Assembly: GCA_943788425.1 (NCBI GenBank)
Contig: CALSQF010000002.1
Coordinates: forward strand, 1-64,000
DNA from: an uncultured Planktomarina sp.
GTDB taxonomy: Bacteria > Pseudomonadota > Alphaproteobacteria > Rhodobacterales > Rhodobacteraceae
Direction: 5' to 3'
Length of the DNA: 64,000 bases
In this document: positions 7,489-16,229 of the stretch, piece after piece
Position numbering within the stretch: the first letter of the stretch is position 1
How the letters are laid out: each line of letters starts with the position of its first letter
The notes under the pieces: model-generated
Database searches by the model: none
Seen by the model: the letters and a program-made list of their open reading frames with translations, nothing else
Told to the model about the DNA's origin: nothing
Translations under genes and position numbers: made by a program

Positions 7489-9000
7489 TCAGCTTAAACC
7501 AAGTTTCTCAGCAAGACCGATCCGCTGCAGTTTGCCAGTAGCGCCTTTCGGGATTTCATCGAGTATAAGAATTTTACGCGGAACTTTGAATGCAGCAAGT
7601 CGTTGACTTGCAAAATCGCGAATTTCGCGGTCCGTTGTGCTTTGACCCTCTTTCAAGACAACAGCAGCACCTACGTCTTCGCCAAGTTTTGCATGCGGTA
7701 CAGCAAAGGTGACACATTGGCCGACTGCTGGATGGTCCGAGAGAATACCATCAACCTCTAATGGGCTAATCTTTTCGCCACCTCGGTTAATAATCTCTTT
7801 TAGACGACCTGTAAGAGACAAAAAGCCGTCTTCATCAAACTCGCCTTGATCGCCGGTTCTGAACCAACGCTTACCTTCTGCTTCGAAAAAATTCTTTTCG
7901 GTTGCTTCAGGATTAGCTTCATAGCCAGGGGTGACGTTCGGGCCAGATATGGAGATTTCCCCAACACCATTAATCAAGCGGTTTTCAATCTCATGAGCGA
8001 TGCGCACTTCGGGACCCGCCGGAAGACCAACTGCACCGGGTTTCTGACAGCCCGGTTCAATAGGATTACAGCACATCTGATGAGCGGCCTCTGTCATCCC
8101 ATAAGCTTCAACCACTGGTGCTCCAAAGGTTTCTGCCAGCTGGGTCATAACTGGACCCGGTAATGAGGATGAAGACGAACGCAAGAAGCGCAAGCGCGCG
8201 TTCTCGATAATCGCAGCATTCCGCGGCGCACGCGCTAAAATGGCCTGATGCATCGTTGGAACCGCTGTATACCAACTTGGGTCGACCTCTTCTAACCAGC
8301 TATAGAACTTCAGCGCGTCAAAACCTGGAGCACAGCTGATAGATGCCCCTGCTGCTAGCGATCCGCTAACGGCTGCGATCAAGCCATGAATGTGAAAAAG
8401 TGGCATAACGTTCATGCAACAATCATCTTTTGTTAAAGCAAGCGAATCCCTTACGTTGACGGCAGACGCTGCGACGTTTGACTGTAAAAGGGGGACGATT
8501 TTTGGTCGCGAAGTGGTGCCAGACGTGTGCAAAATAAGGGCAACATCATCGGATTTTGGAACAGTATCGGCTGCGCTGCCTGTTGCAGTGGTAGACAGGG
8601 TGAAACTACCCGCTGGATTATTTCCAGTAAGTTCGATCACAATCATGTCGAAACGCTTCGCAACCCTACGTGCAGGACCATCGTAATCCGTTTCAACGAT
8701 AATAGCTTTTGCCTTCAAATCCTCAAGATAGAAAGCAAACTCATCTTCCTTGTAGGCCAGGTTTAGTGGAGCCGTTGTGGCTGATTGCGCTACGGTTACA
8801 AAAGCTGCTGCCATTTCTGGGCCATTGGGTAGCACTATCGCAACACGATCTTGAGCTCCGATACCAGCCGCGCGCAGAGCCTGGCGAACAGTTAAAGTTA
8901 GGATTTTTAGATCACCATAGGTCATCCAATCCCGGCCCGGTGCGCCAATTGCGTTATCCGTATCGGGATGGTCCTGAAACAGTTCTGCAAGTCTTTCCAT
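7489..9000 (-). CDS. AMP-forming acyl-CoA ligase, oxalyl-CoA-synthetase-like
   Basis: This 503-residue enzyme of the ANL superfamily activates a carboxylic acid with ATP and CoA. Visible motifs are the P-loop HTSGTTSRPKIVPL, the A5 motif EAYGMTEAAHQM, the hinge LTGRLKEIINRGGEKISP and the catalytic lysine in PKGATGKLQR. The TSGTTSRPK variant and the N-terminal segment TTAPLNLAYKEDEFAFYLED resemble oxalate-CoA ligases (plant AAE3/yeast Pcs60 type). No formyl-CoA transferase or oxalyl-CoA decarboxylase gene is nearby, so the substrate could be another short dicarboxylate or hydroxy acid. It lies between tctA (69-base gap) and the PanE-like gene in the same operon. Confidence 0.83.
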   Translation of the reverse strand: MERLAELFQDHPDTDNAIGAPGRDWMTYGDLKILTLTVRQALRAAGIGAQDRVAIVLPNGPEMAAAFVTVAQSATTAPLNLAYKEDEFAFYLEDLKAKAIIVETDYDGPARRVAKRFDMIVIELTGNNPAGSFTLSTTATGSAADTVPKSDDVALILHTSGTTSRPKIVPLLQSNVAASAVNVRDSLALTKDDCCMNVMPLFHIHGLIAAVSGSLAAGASISCAPGFDALKFYSWLEEVDPSWYTAVPTMHQAILARAPRNAAIIENARLRFLRSSSSSLPGPVMTQLAETFGAPVVEAYGMTEAAHQMCCNPIEPGCQKPGAVGLPAGPEVRIAHEIENRLINGVGEISISGPNVTPGYEANPEATEKNFFEAEGKRWFRTGDQGEFDEDGFLSLTGRLKEIINRGGEKISPLEVDGILSDHPAVGQCVTFAVPHAKLGEDVGAAVVLKEGQSTTDREIRDFASQRLAAFKVPRKILILDEIPKGATGKLQRIGLAEKLGLS

Positions 9001-9069
9001 AGTTTATCTTTCATTATTTCATTAGTTGCGGCTACTAATCTGCTATTGAACTTAAGGCGTTTTAGACTT

Positions 9070-10575
9070 TTAGGAAACCCGACCATTGCGGCGCAACAGC
9101 TTCAATGCAGGCAAGAGGATCAAAATGATTGCGATAACAGTTATTGGACCTGCGATTGGTCTAGTAAAGAAAATGCTAGGATCACCAGATGATAGAAGCA
9201 ATGACTGTCGCAATGTCGGTTCAGCAATCGGGCCAAGGACAATCGCTAAGACTGCAGGTGCAAGCGGATAGTCAAATTTGCGCAAGAAGAAAGCTCCAAG
9301 ACCGAAGATCACAATCATCCATAGGTCATGCATGCTCCGAGAAGCGGCGAAACCACCGATGATAGACAGAACGACGATCAAAGGTGCCAGAATTGTGAAT
9401 GGCATGCGCAGCATCCATACAAACAGCGGGATGAATGCGAGGTTGATCAAAACTGCTGCAACGTTTGAGACATAAAAAGACCCAATCAAACCCCAGACAA
9501 ATTCACTTTCATCCAGAAACAGTCGTGGTCCCGGTGTAAGCCCCCAAATCACCATACCGCCCAAAAGGATCGCGGTTGTTGGGGATCCTGGAATACCAAG
9601 CGTCAACATTGGCAACATCGCGCCGGTAGATGCGGAGTTATTCGCCGCCTCTGGTGCCGCAACGCCATCTGGCGATCCGTTCCCATATTCATGCGGGGTC
9701 TTCGAGATGATCTTTGCCACGCCATAAGACATTAGCGATCCGGGCGTCGCGCCAGCAGCTGGCAATACACCAACAAAAAAACCAAGAATGGACCCAATCC
9801 AAGTTCCCTTCCAGCCTCGCTGAACTGCCTCTTTCGCATCAGAGGCAAGGCCTTTTGCTGTCATCTTAGGGTTTGTTGTCGTGATCTCACCACGTGTTTG
9901 CTCAAGCGTCCAAAGCATTTCACCGATGCCATAGACACCGATGGCCAAAACGATAAAGCCAATTCCGCGGACAAATCCTTGGATATCAAATAATACAAGT
10001 CGCGGTGCACCTGAGATGGTGTCAAATCCAACAGTCGCAAGTACGAGACCAAAACATATAGAAAAGATGGTTTTAGGGATATCATCCCCTCCGAGACCAA
10101 CGAACGTTGCAAAAGCCAACAACATAAGTGCAAAGATTTCGGGTGGCCCAAAATTTAGAGCAACAGATGCAAGAAGCGGCGCAAACAGAGTGAAAAAAAC
10201 CGTTGCGACTGTGCCACCAACAAAAGACGCTAGGGCTGCGGTAACCAAGGCCAGACTAGCTCTGCCCTGCAACGCCAATGGCCGGCCATCAAACGTTGTC
10301 GCCACCGCCGTTGAAGCTCCCGGGATACCAAGTGTTACTGACGATATCGCGCCGCCATACATGGCTCCATAATAGATCGCCGCGAGGAAAATAATGGCCG
10401 AGGCAGGTGGTACCAAAAACGTAATAGGTAGCAAAATCGCCACGCCATTTACGGACCCCAATCCCGGCATTGCACCTATAAACAAGCCAACGGTCACACC
10501 AATCAGGATTAAAGCTAGATTGACCGGCTGTAGCGCAAGAAATATGCCGTCGGCAAGAAATGAGAATACTTCCAT
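9070..10575 (-). CDS. tctA: TctA-family large permease subunit (second TTT system)
   Basis: This is a membrane protein of 501 residues with about 10-12 hydrophobic segments. The duplicated TctA motifs are IGAMPGLGSVNGVAILLP near residue 32 and GVLPAAGATPGSLMSYGVAK near residue 265, plus APEAANNSASTGAMLPMLTL and TLGIPGSPTTAILLGG. It forms the channel of a TTT importer together with TctB and the TctC protein encoded upstream. Gene order tctC-tctB-tctA has 25-30 base gaps. It is distant from the tctA copies at the window ends, so this is an independent transporter. Confidence 0.93.
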   Translation of the reverse strand: MEVFSFLADGIFLALQPVNLALILIGVTVGLFIGAMPGLGSVNGVAILLPITFLVPPASAIIFLAAIYYGAMYGGAISSVTLGIPGASTAVATTFDGRPLALQGRASLALVTAALASFVGGTVATVFFTLFAPLLASVALNFGPPEIFALMLLAFATFVGLGGDDIPKTIFSICFGLVLATVGFDTISGAPRLVLFDIQGFVRGIGFIVLAIGVYGIGEMLWTLEQTRGEITTTNPKMTAKGLASDAKEAVQRGWKGTWIGSILGFFVGVLPAAGATPGSLMSYGVAKIISKTPHEYGNGSPDGVAAPEAANNSASTGAMLPMLTLGIPGSPTTAILLGGMVIWGLTPGPRLFLDESEFVWGLIGSFYVSNVAAVLINLAFIPLFVWMLRMPFTILAPLIVVLSIIGGFAASRSMHDLWMIVIFGLGAFFLRKFDYPLAPAVLAIVLGPIAEPTLRQSLLLSSGDPSIFFTRPIAGPITVIAIILILLPALKLLRRNGRVS

Positions 10576-10599
10576 AATAGTCCTTTTAGCAGGGCTGCG

Positions 10600-11103
10600 T
10601 CAGTAGATGATGTCGTACATCAAGTCGAAGAATGGCTGTGTGAAGGGTAGGCCTTGTGGCATTGATATCTGCATTGCCCCTTCAAAAAAGAAAAAAAGAG
10701 CGAAAGGCAGCATCAGCGCCAATCCAAGTGTTAGTGGCCACGAATGCCTACCGAGGAAGCGTACATAATAGAGCATAAAGAGACAAACGGCGCCATACAT
10801 CGACACAAATGGAATCAGAGCGACGAAACCGACTACACCACCCCCTACAAGCATGACTGTACGCCAACCAAACGCATCCATAAGAGGTTCGTCAGAAGCG
10901 GAAGCTGGGCTTTTATCACGGCTCCAATTCCATGCTATTATAACGCAACTTAGCAGCATTCCAAGAGACAGCCAGAAAGGCCAAAAACCACCACCCGGCC
11001 CTTGCCCACGAATGTATCCAATAGGCAGTTCTGCGCTCTTCCACATTAGATAGATAGAAAAGAGAGCAAGAACCCCTACAAGTGAAATTTCACCTTTTCG
11101 CAT
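10600..11103 (-). CDS. tctB: TctB-family small permease subunit
   Basis: This protein of 167 residues has four predicted membrane helices (residues about 5-20, 40-58, 85-110 and 120-150), which is the usual TctB size and layout. The N-terminal part LPIGYIRGQGPGGGFWPFWL is the conserved loop found in this family. A good ribosome site (AGGAGAG) precedes the ATG. It lies between tctC and tctA and should form the membrane complex with the latter. Confidence 0.88.
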   Translation of the reverse strand: MRKGEISLVGVLALFSIYLMWKSAELPIGYIRGQGPGGGFWPFWLSLGMLLSCVIIAWNWSRDKSPASASDEPLMDAFGWRTVMLVGGGVVGFVALIPFVSMYGAVCLFMLYYVRFLGRHSWPLTLGLALMLPFALFFFFEGAMQISMPQGLPFTQPFFDLMYDIIY

Positions 11104-11129
11104 TTTTGCTCTCCTTCCACAGGTCCCGC

Positions 11130-12101
11130 TTAATTCTCAATTTCAGAAAGAAGCTGACGGTGGTTCTCGACCTGCGTCGCCCAGTATTTGCGGGTCGTAG
11201 CCTCATCCATCGGCAATGGCGAGAGGCTTTCAGATTTCAAATAACCCTGCCACTCATCACCCTCATAGACTTTGCCAAAGATGTCACGATAGTATGCTGC
11301 CGCTTGGTCCGACATGCCCGGCGCGCCAACGATTGCCCGCTGGTTGTAATAAGAAAAATCATGACCTTTTTCCTTCATCGTCGGAACGTTAGGATAGGCA
11401 CCCATACGCTCATCAGAGAAGGCCAGCAGTGGAACAAACTCGCCCGCTTCGTAGAAACCCTTTGCTTCTGCAGGGTTATTAACGGTTGCCATGATTTGTT
11501 GACCGGCCAAATCCTTCGCAACTGCACCACCGCCGTCATAAGGAATATATTTTATATCAAGACCGTATGCGCCAGACATGTAGGCAATGACGATTGAATC
11601 TTCCTGACCCGCACCGGTGCCGCCCATTACATATTCGCCGTTCATGGATTTAACTTTTTCGACATATTGCTCAAACGTGGTAATGCCTGAATTTTTGTGA
11701 ACCCAAAGAACAAACGGATCTACCCCCATCATCGTCAACGGCGTGAAGGATTCAATATTAACGTTCAAGGCTTCTTGACGGATCGGTGTCGTGTAGAATG
11801 AGTTAAGCGTGACCATGATCGTATGATCTGGGTCGCGCGCATCCTTCAAATGCAAGAGTGCTTCCGCGCCAGAGCCACCGCCACGGTTTGTTGGGACTAA
11901 AGGACGGTTTGTCATGTCATTTGCATCAACAACAGATTGAACGAAGCGTGCAATCTGGTCGGCACCACCACCAGCTCCAGCCATAATCGTAAAATCGATT
12001 GGCCGCTTGGGCTGCCAGCCATCGGCCAGTGCGATCAACGGCAGCGCTGTTAACGCAGTTGCTAATGTTAATCCAAGAAAATTTCTCTTTGATAGTTTCA
12101 T
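11130..12101 (-). CDS. tctC: TctC-type periplasmic substrate-binding protein (second TTT system)
   Basis: This is a Bug/TctC-family binding protein of 323 residues, the usual length. A signal peptide ends near LPLIALADG. The substrate-pocket loops are visible as IMAGAGGGADQIARFVQ and NRGGGSGAEALLHLKD, and GGTGAGQEDSIV follows in the second lobe. It is transcribed after the universal stress gene and before tctB. The ligand is not predictable from sequence; a carboxylate handled by the downstream CoA ligase is a reasonable guess. Confidence 0.9.
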   Translation of the reverse strand: MKLSKRNFLGLTLATALTALPLIALADGWQPKRPIDFTIMAGAGGGADQIARFVQSVVDANDMTNRPLVPTNRGGGSGAEALLHLKDARDPDHTIMVTLNSFYTTPIRQEALNVNIESFTPLTMMGVDPFVLWVHKNSGITTFEQYVEKVKSMNGEYVMGGTGAGQEDSIVIAYMSGAYGLDIKYIPYDGGGAVAKDLAGQQIMATVNNPAEAKGFYEAGEFVPLLAFSDERMGAYPNVPTMKEKGHDFSYYNQRAIVGAPGMSDQAAAYYRDIFGKVYEGDEWQGYLKSESLSPLPMDEATTRKYWATQVENHRQLLSEIEN

Positions 12102-12139
12102 ACCTTTTTCCTCCCGTTAGTATGAGTTTGTTTTGGTGT

Positions 12140-12991
12140 TCAGTGCGCCATCAAAATAGGCATTTCAGTATTATCCACGATGCGCCCTGTGTTGCCGCCA
12201 AACAGCATTTCAGTTTCGTGACTGTGACTGTATGCTCCGATCACCAACAAGCTGGCTTTGATATCCTTGCTGGTCACAAGAAGAGCTTTTGAGGGCTCCT
12301 GCCCGCTAAATTTGACGACTTCGGCATTTATGCCGCGCGTTGCGTAATAGTTCATCAGTTCTTCGACGGTCGGGCCGTGCGGTTGGAGTTGTCCATCCGT
12401 AACTATGCTGACCCGTTTTGCGTATCGTACAATATCTAAAGACGACGCCACGGCGCGCGATGCTGGCAAGGAGCCATTCCATCCAATTGCCACATGCTCT
12501 GCGAAAGTTTCGTCAGGCAGCAGTTGCCCTGGGCAAACTAAGACGGGACGTCCAGCGCCATACAGGGCTGATTTTAAGGAGCTTTGACCAAGATTGCGCT
12601 CCCGCTGTGGTTTTGGCAAAACAATCAAATCAGCCAAACGACCTGCCTGTTTAACAACGTCGGCCATGCGCCCTTCTTTTTCGGAAAAAGTACAGGTCGC
12701 AAAACCATCAGAGGTTGGCTTGTCCGTCAGCCCAAATTCCCGCGACAGCCGACGCAAAATACCACGCAAGTGGTCTTCCTGGCGGTTCGCCAGCTCAGCG
12801 GCTTGCTCCATCATAACTTTGCGAGCAAACTCGTTAAGAGATAGCCCAGGTGGCATCAAATCATGCGCCTGCGCTCGACAATGCACCACGTCAACCTTTG
12901 CGTTGTGCTTTTTGGCCAACTCCGCCGCGTGCGCGAGGACTGTGGCAACCATACCATCTCCGCGTACCGGAACCAGTATCGAATTTATCAT
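12140..12991 (-). CDS. Universal stress protein (UspA family, tandem domain)
   Basis: This cytoplasmic protein of 283 residues has an N-terminal UspA-like half (ILVPVRGDGMVATVLAHAAELA) and a C-terminal half ending in the typical nucleotide-binding region (LLVIGAYSHSHETEMLFGGNTGRIV). I chose the ATG at 12991, eight bases after AGGAGG, over a TTG two codons upstream. It is the first gene of the TTT/CoA-ligase operon. Pairing of Usp proteins with TTT or TRAP transporters is known and usually interpreted as regulation of uptake; here that is inference. A palindrome lies 40 bases upstream. Confidence 0.85.
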   Translation of the reverse strand: MINSILVPVRGDGMVATVLAHAAELAKKHNAKVDVVHCRAQAHDLMPPGLSLNEFARKVMMEQAAELANRQEDHLRGILRRLSREFGLTDKPTSDGFATCTFSEKEGRMADVVKQAGRLADLIVLPKPQRERNLGQSSLKSALYGAGRPVLVCPGQLLPDETFAEHVAIGWNGSLPASRAVASSLDIVRYAKRVSIVTDGQLQPHGPTVEELMNYYATRGINAEVVKFSGQEPSKALLVTSKDIKASLLVIGAYSHSHETEMLFGGNTGRIVDNTEMPILMAH

Positions 12992-13031
12992 GACCAACCC
13001 CTCCTTATCTTAAGCCGATCATACCTCAGTA

Positions 13032-13044
13032 TTGGACAGTCCAA
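13032..13044. promoter_or_regulatory. Palindromic operator candidate TTGGAC-a-GTCCAA
   Basis: A perfect 6-1-6 inverted repeat lies 41 bases upstream of the universal stress gene that opens the TTT operon. This is the size and position expected for a GntR- or LysR-type operator. No cognate regulator gene lies next to it in this window. Confidence 0.45.
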
Positions 13045-13414
13045 ACCAAAATTGCTTGTCCACTTCCTTAGCTATATGTAAAGGTAATTTTATGTCGTCA
13101 AGATAAATATTTTAGTAATTTTATTACGTATTCGATTTTTATTTGTTATTAAGACCTTGTATATTAATTATTTTTAGTACACAGTTGCATACCCGCTGGG
13201 TAAGGTCACTAATATAGAAACTGAGGGCACGGAGGACGAACCAGTCAAACCGTTCAGCCACTAAAGTGTGTACCATTTTTCAATAGAAATTCTGGAACTG
13301 GCGCCCTTATGTTTAGGGCTTGGTGATGGCGGAGATGGCTACACTGCTCTAACCATACCTTGATGGACTCTTGGGATACGTAAGACAAAACTAGCTTGAG
13401 GCGCTGTCAGACAA
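13045..13414. other. AT-rich intergenic region with an IS6-like terminal repeat
   Basis: I see no convincing gene here. The left part (13080-13200) is very AT-rich and may contain the promoter of the stress-protein operon. Near the right end, GCGCTGTCAGACAAA (13401-13415) matches the IS6-family terminal repeats seen elsewhere in the window, but no transposase coding sequence is attached. Confidence 0.5.
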
Positions 13415-13594
13415 ATGAGAACACCCACAACATTTTTGGCACAGCCCAAATATACACGATCATCAATTCACGCCGCAGTTGTTGCATCTGGCTCTCTGAC
13501 GTACCTAATGGGCTGTGGTGTCGCCTCCTACAACAGCGATAAGGTTCGTAAATGGCAGTGGTTGGTTGAGTATAAAAGAGAGATGAACACTTAA
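13415..13594 (+). CDS. Possible 59-residue small protein (unrecognised)
   Basis: An ATG ORF of 59 codons begins inside the IS6-like terminal repeat and ends four bases into the convergent GNAT gene. It contains a moderately hydrophobic segment (HAAVVASGSLTYLMGCGVAS). The same segment is encoded again downstream at 14184-14267 (HATVMTSGSLTYLKGCRIAS). Conservation at protein level suggests a relic of a real, exported or membrane-associated gene rather than chance. I do not recognise the family, and it may not be expressed. Confidence 0.3.
   Translation: MRTPTTFLAQPKYTRSSIHAAVVASGSLTYLMGCGVASYNSDKVRKWQWLVEYKREMNT
13467..13550 (+). repeat. 84-bp direct repeat flanking the GNAT gene, copy A
   Basis: It aligns without gaps to 14184-14267 with roughly three-quarters identity, best in the segment CATCTGGCTCTCTGAC. 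Both copies read SGSLTYL-GC--AS in the same plus-strand frame. Confidence 0.7.
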
Positions 13595-14079
13595 TTCTTT
13601 ATTTCGTATCTCTTAATTGTTTTGCCCCACACCTCATCCATACCAACAAAAATAAAACCAGATGAAATTAAAATTTTTTCTGACGCAATATTATCAGTTA
13701 GCACAATACCAATGATCTTCTTTAATTTAAGTTGATCAACACCATATTTGATGACGCTATTTGCTGCCTCTTTTGCAATCCCTCGTCCCCACACCGACTG
13801 GCTAAATCTATACCCAAAATCAACCCCATAATTTTCCATTAAAAACCCACAAATCCCAATTGGGTTCAAATCCTCCCTAATCCTAACGGCGTATCGTCCA
13901 AATCCACGCTGCAAATAACTATCAATATTTTCAGAAATATATTGGCGAGTTTCGTCAATAGTTTTTACTTTTCCATCAATAAACTTCCTAACCGCTGGAT
14001 CGGAATCCAAGTCTGTTAAAAACTGAAGATCGTTGAGGTTCAGATTGTTGATGACTAGACGTTCAGTTTCTAGATACAT
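13591..14079 (-). CDS. GNAT-family acetyltransferase (RimJ/RimL type)
   Basis: This N-acetyltransferase of 162 residues transfers acetyl from acetyl-CoA to an amine, typically a protein N-terminus or small molecule. The N-terminus METERLVINN-like (LETERLVINNL) is typical of the RimJ/RimL subgroup. The acetyl-CoA loop is recognisable as QSVWGRGIAKEAANSVIKYG, followed by IIGIVLTDNIASEKILISSG. Codon use is strongly AT-rich compared with the operons on either side. It is flanked by two copies of an 84-bp repeat, suggesting it was inserted into or duplicated with a lost gene. The substrate is unknown. Confidence 0.83.
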   Translation of the reverse strand: MYLETERLVINNLNLNDLQFLTDLDSDPAVRKFIDGKVKTIDETRQYISENIDSYLQRGFGRYAVRIREDLNPIGICGFLMENYGVDFGYRFSQSVWGRGIAKEAANSVIKYGVDQLKLKKIIGIVLTDNIASEKILISSGFIFVGMDEVWGKTIKRYEIKN

Positions 14080-14183
14080 CTTTTATCTCCATATGAAGGC
14101 ACGTTGATTTTATAGTATGGATGCGCCATCTACCGTATCGCTAGAGTTACCCGTGTAAACGATCTGGAACGTGTTGTTGCCCT

Positions 14184-14267
14184 TCCACGCCACAGTTATG
14201 ACATCTGGCTCTCTGACCTACCTAAAGGGCTGTCGTATCGCCTCAAACGACAGCAATCAGGTTTGCT
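14184..14267 (+). repeat. 84-bp direct repeat flanking the GNAT gene, copy B
   Basis: This is the partner of 13467-13550. It reads as a truncated coding relic (TIWNVLLPFHATVMTSG then SLTYLKGCRIASNDSNQVCY and a stop) without a start codon. The rest of the 14080-14434 gap shows no gene. Confidence 0.65.
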
Positions 14268-14434
14268 ACCGCTAGCATCGTATGGTGCTTACAGAGGCCA
14301 CAGGTGATGCTGAATTTCTACCGTTGAGGCCACAAGTCTGTAAGGATAAAGTGAGGCCAAAATAAGCAGGCCCCACCTTTGATTTTGAATTACACGTTTA
14401 TAGATCTTGCTCTAAGCGTTTCGACGATCACTAA

Positions 14435-14764
14435 TTAGGCAAGTGGTGTTGCCCCTGTTTCCATGCGAATAATTTGTCCATCTTTTAGCATGCAAACCAG
14501 CATCACGGCTTCTTTGGTATCGTCGGGGTAAGACATGAAATCATGTGAAACCAAAATCTCATCATTTTCATAAACACAACGAGATGCATCGTTCACGAAC
14601 TTTGGGTTAGCCATCATTCCGACAACCATAGAGGCCCATTCACTTTTTGTGAACTTATTACCTGATTTATGAAATACAATTTCTGCATCTTCATGAATAA
14701 GTGCGACATAACCCTCGACATCCCGATCATCCATGACTTTTGATAGTTTCTGGTACAACGACAT
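14435..14764 (-). CDS. NTF2-like (SnoaL-type) small protein
   Basis: This protein of 109 residues has a pattern typical of NTF2-like folds: an N-terminal helix pair (LYQKLSKVMDDRDVEGYVAL) followed by IHEDAEIVFH and a C-terminal beta sheet (VMLVCMLKDGQIIRMETG). I chose the ATG at 14764 (MSLYQKL) because it follows the upstream cupin stop directly and the longer reading has no fold-like content. It is probably co-transcribed with the cupin gene. Its function is unknown; such proteins are small-molecule-binding or isomerase-like. Confidence 0.65.
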   Translation of the reverse strand: MSLYQKLSKVMDDRDVEGYVALIHEDAEIVFHKSGNKFTKSEWASMVVGMMANPKFVNDASRCVYENDEILVSHDFMSYPDDTKEAVMLVCMLKDGQIIRMETGATPLA

Positions 14765-14766
14765 TT

Positions 14767-15114
14767 TTATTCCCCCCATGCCCCGGCAAACTCGTATACG
14801 ACCGCTCGTTTTCCACCAACGCACCATGCATCATGGTTTGGCGAAATCGCATATGCATCACCAGCTGAATAGGTGGCTTCTGACCCATCATCACAGACGC
14901 AATGAATAGTCCCCTCTATAATGATCCCGGTATGCGTAGCTTGACAGCTTGGCGTGCCGACAATTGGTTTAATGTCTGTCGACCATTTCCAATCTGGCGC
15001 AAGCGTCAGCTTCATCACCCGCTGACCTAGAACGTTTACCGCTTCCATACGTGCGTTTGGCATATCCTTGGCTTCATCTGCTTGCGATGCAAAACTTTTA
15101 ACTTCAATTGGCAT
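14767..15114 (-). CDS. Cupin-domain small protein
   Basis: This 115-residue single-domain cupin shows motif 1 reduced to HTGIIIEGTIHCVCDDG and motif 2 as YSAGDAYAISPNHDAWCVGG. Histidines at the usual metal positions are partly present. It resembles cupins annotated as cAMP-binding-like or ethanolamine-type stress proteins without known substrate. Its stop is followed after two bases by the NTF2-like gene, so the pair is likely one transcript. Confidence 0.72.
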   Translation of the reverse strand: MPIEVKSFASQADEAKDMPNARMEAVNVLGQRVMKLTLAPDWKWSTDIKPIVGTPSCQATHTGIIIEGTIHCVCDDGSEATYSAGDAYAISPNHDAWCVGGKRAVVYEFAGAWGE

Positions 15115-15203
15115 ATTTGTCTTCCTTATTTATCGTAAACTAAATAACTTGGCATGAACCAAAGCCAACCAGTACTATTATGTTCACCCCAATTAGCTGT
15201 GCG

Positions 15204-15488
15204 TCACCGAGTGAAGGACTCCCCACTCATTGGTGTTATCACGGTAGTTTCCAAGATAGCGCCTGCGGCGGCTCTTTTCACTTTGAGTTCCTCATGGCCA
15301 GCGAAAGCCTTCATGGCTTCAGGTGATTCAAAATCGATAATAACTGTTAACTTGTTATCATTATCTTTTTCGGTCCCTGCGAAAACTAGCTTCGCTCCAA
15401 GCGCATTTAAAGTTACCTCATTTTCGAGAAACATGTCTTTCCAAGGTTTAAAGCCACGAGCCAGGTCTTGCGTAAGTTTTACCATCAT
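15204..15488 (-). CDS. DUF3764-like small protein
   Basis: This 94-residue cytoplasmic protein has a ferredoxin-like alpha-beta pattern (FKPWKDMFLENEVTLNALGA, KLTVIIDFESPEAMKAF) and ends ILETTVITPMSG. It resembles DUF3764 proteins known mainly from cyanobacteria and marine bacteria. Function is unknown. It lies in a run of small minus-strand genes with separate promoters. Confidence 0.6.
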   Translation of the reverse strand: MMVKLTQDLARGFKPWKDMFLENEVTLNALGAKLVFAGTEKDNDNKLTVIIDFESPEAMKAFAGHEELKVKRAAAGAILETTVITPMSGESFTR

Positions 15489-15555
15489 GATGGATTTCCT
15501 TTATTTTTTGGGGATATAATACAGTCCACAAGTTTTTGTTTGATTGTTTCGTGTC

Positions 15556-16011
15556 TTACCACTTGAAATCGTAAATGCTGTGGGTTGCATCAATTTGATA
15601 TGTGGTTTGAAAACTTGGCTTCAGACTAATATTGCTATATTTTCCAGTACCACTGGTCAAGCTTCCTGTTCCCATGCCTGTGCTAGTATCAATGGCAGCA
15701 AGCCAAACTGAGGCATCCCCATCAGGGTCAACGGATTCACAAACGCCATTAATTGATGAAGGGGCTTGCTGTCCTGCTTCCATCAGTATCGTGTAATGAC
15801 AAGTCGCCATGGCTGCTGTGGGCCAGCCTTCAGGGGCCTTTTGGTAATGCCAAATATCTTCTGAAATCATATGAGTAATTGAACCCGATTTTCCTTCTAT
15901 AGTTGTGGAGGAAACCGTACTAGAGAAGCCTTGGCCATGTCCGTTATGTCCATCAGCAAAAGCTGTAACTGGAAGTAGTGAAGTGGCTGCTGCCAAAACG
16001 ATGTTTTTCAT
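15556..16011 (-). CDS. Exported protein of unknown function
   Basis: This 151-residue protein has a clear signal peptide (MKNIVLAAATSLLPVTAFA). The mature part is rich in beta-strand-like stretches and contains the pair CHYTILMEAGQ and SINGVCESVDPDGDASVW, so two cysteines could form a disulfide. The segment GTGKYSNISLKPSFQTTYQI resembles small periplasmic beta-barrel proteins in which a G-T-G-K-Y turn is common. No specific function is supportable. Confidence 0.7.
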   Translation of the reverse strand: MKNIVLAAATSLLPVTAFADGHNGHGQGFSSTVSSTTIEGKSGSITHMISEDIWHYQKAPEGWPTAAMATCHYTILMEAGQQAPSSINGVCESVDPDGDASVWLAAIDTSTGMGTGSLTSGTGKYSNISLKPSFQTTYQIDATHSIYDFKW

Positions 16012-16229
16012 GAAATTTTTCCTTAATTTAGACTGTTTAGCCAGGCATTCATCCGGCTAGAATAGTAACAAACATATCAAAAAAAATTACCACTACGCAT
16101 CTTAAACTACTCTTGCATTATGTATGGTCTAAGGGGATTTTACATCAATTTTGACACTTGGTAATTATTTGGAAGGCAAAAAATGAACTAAACTATTAGA
16201 TCCAATATTATAGATCCAATATTACTTCA

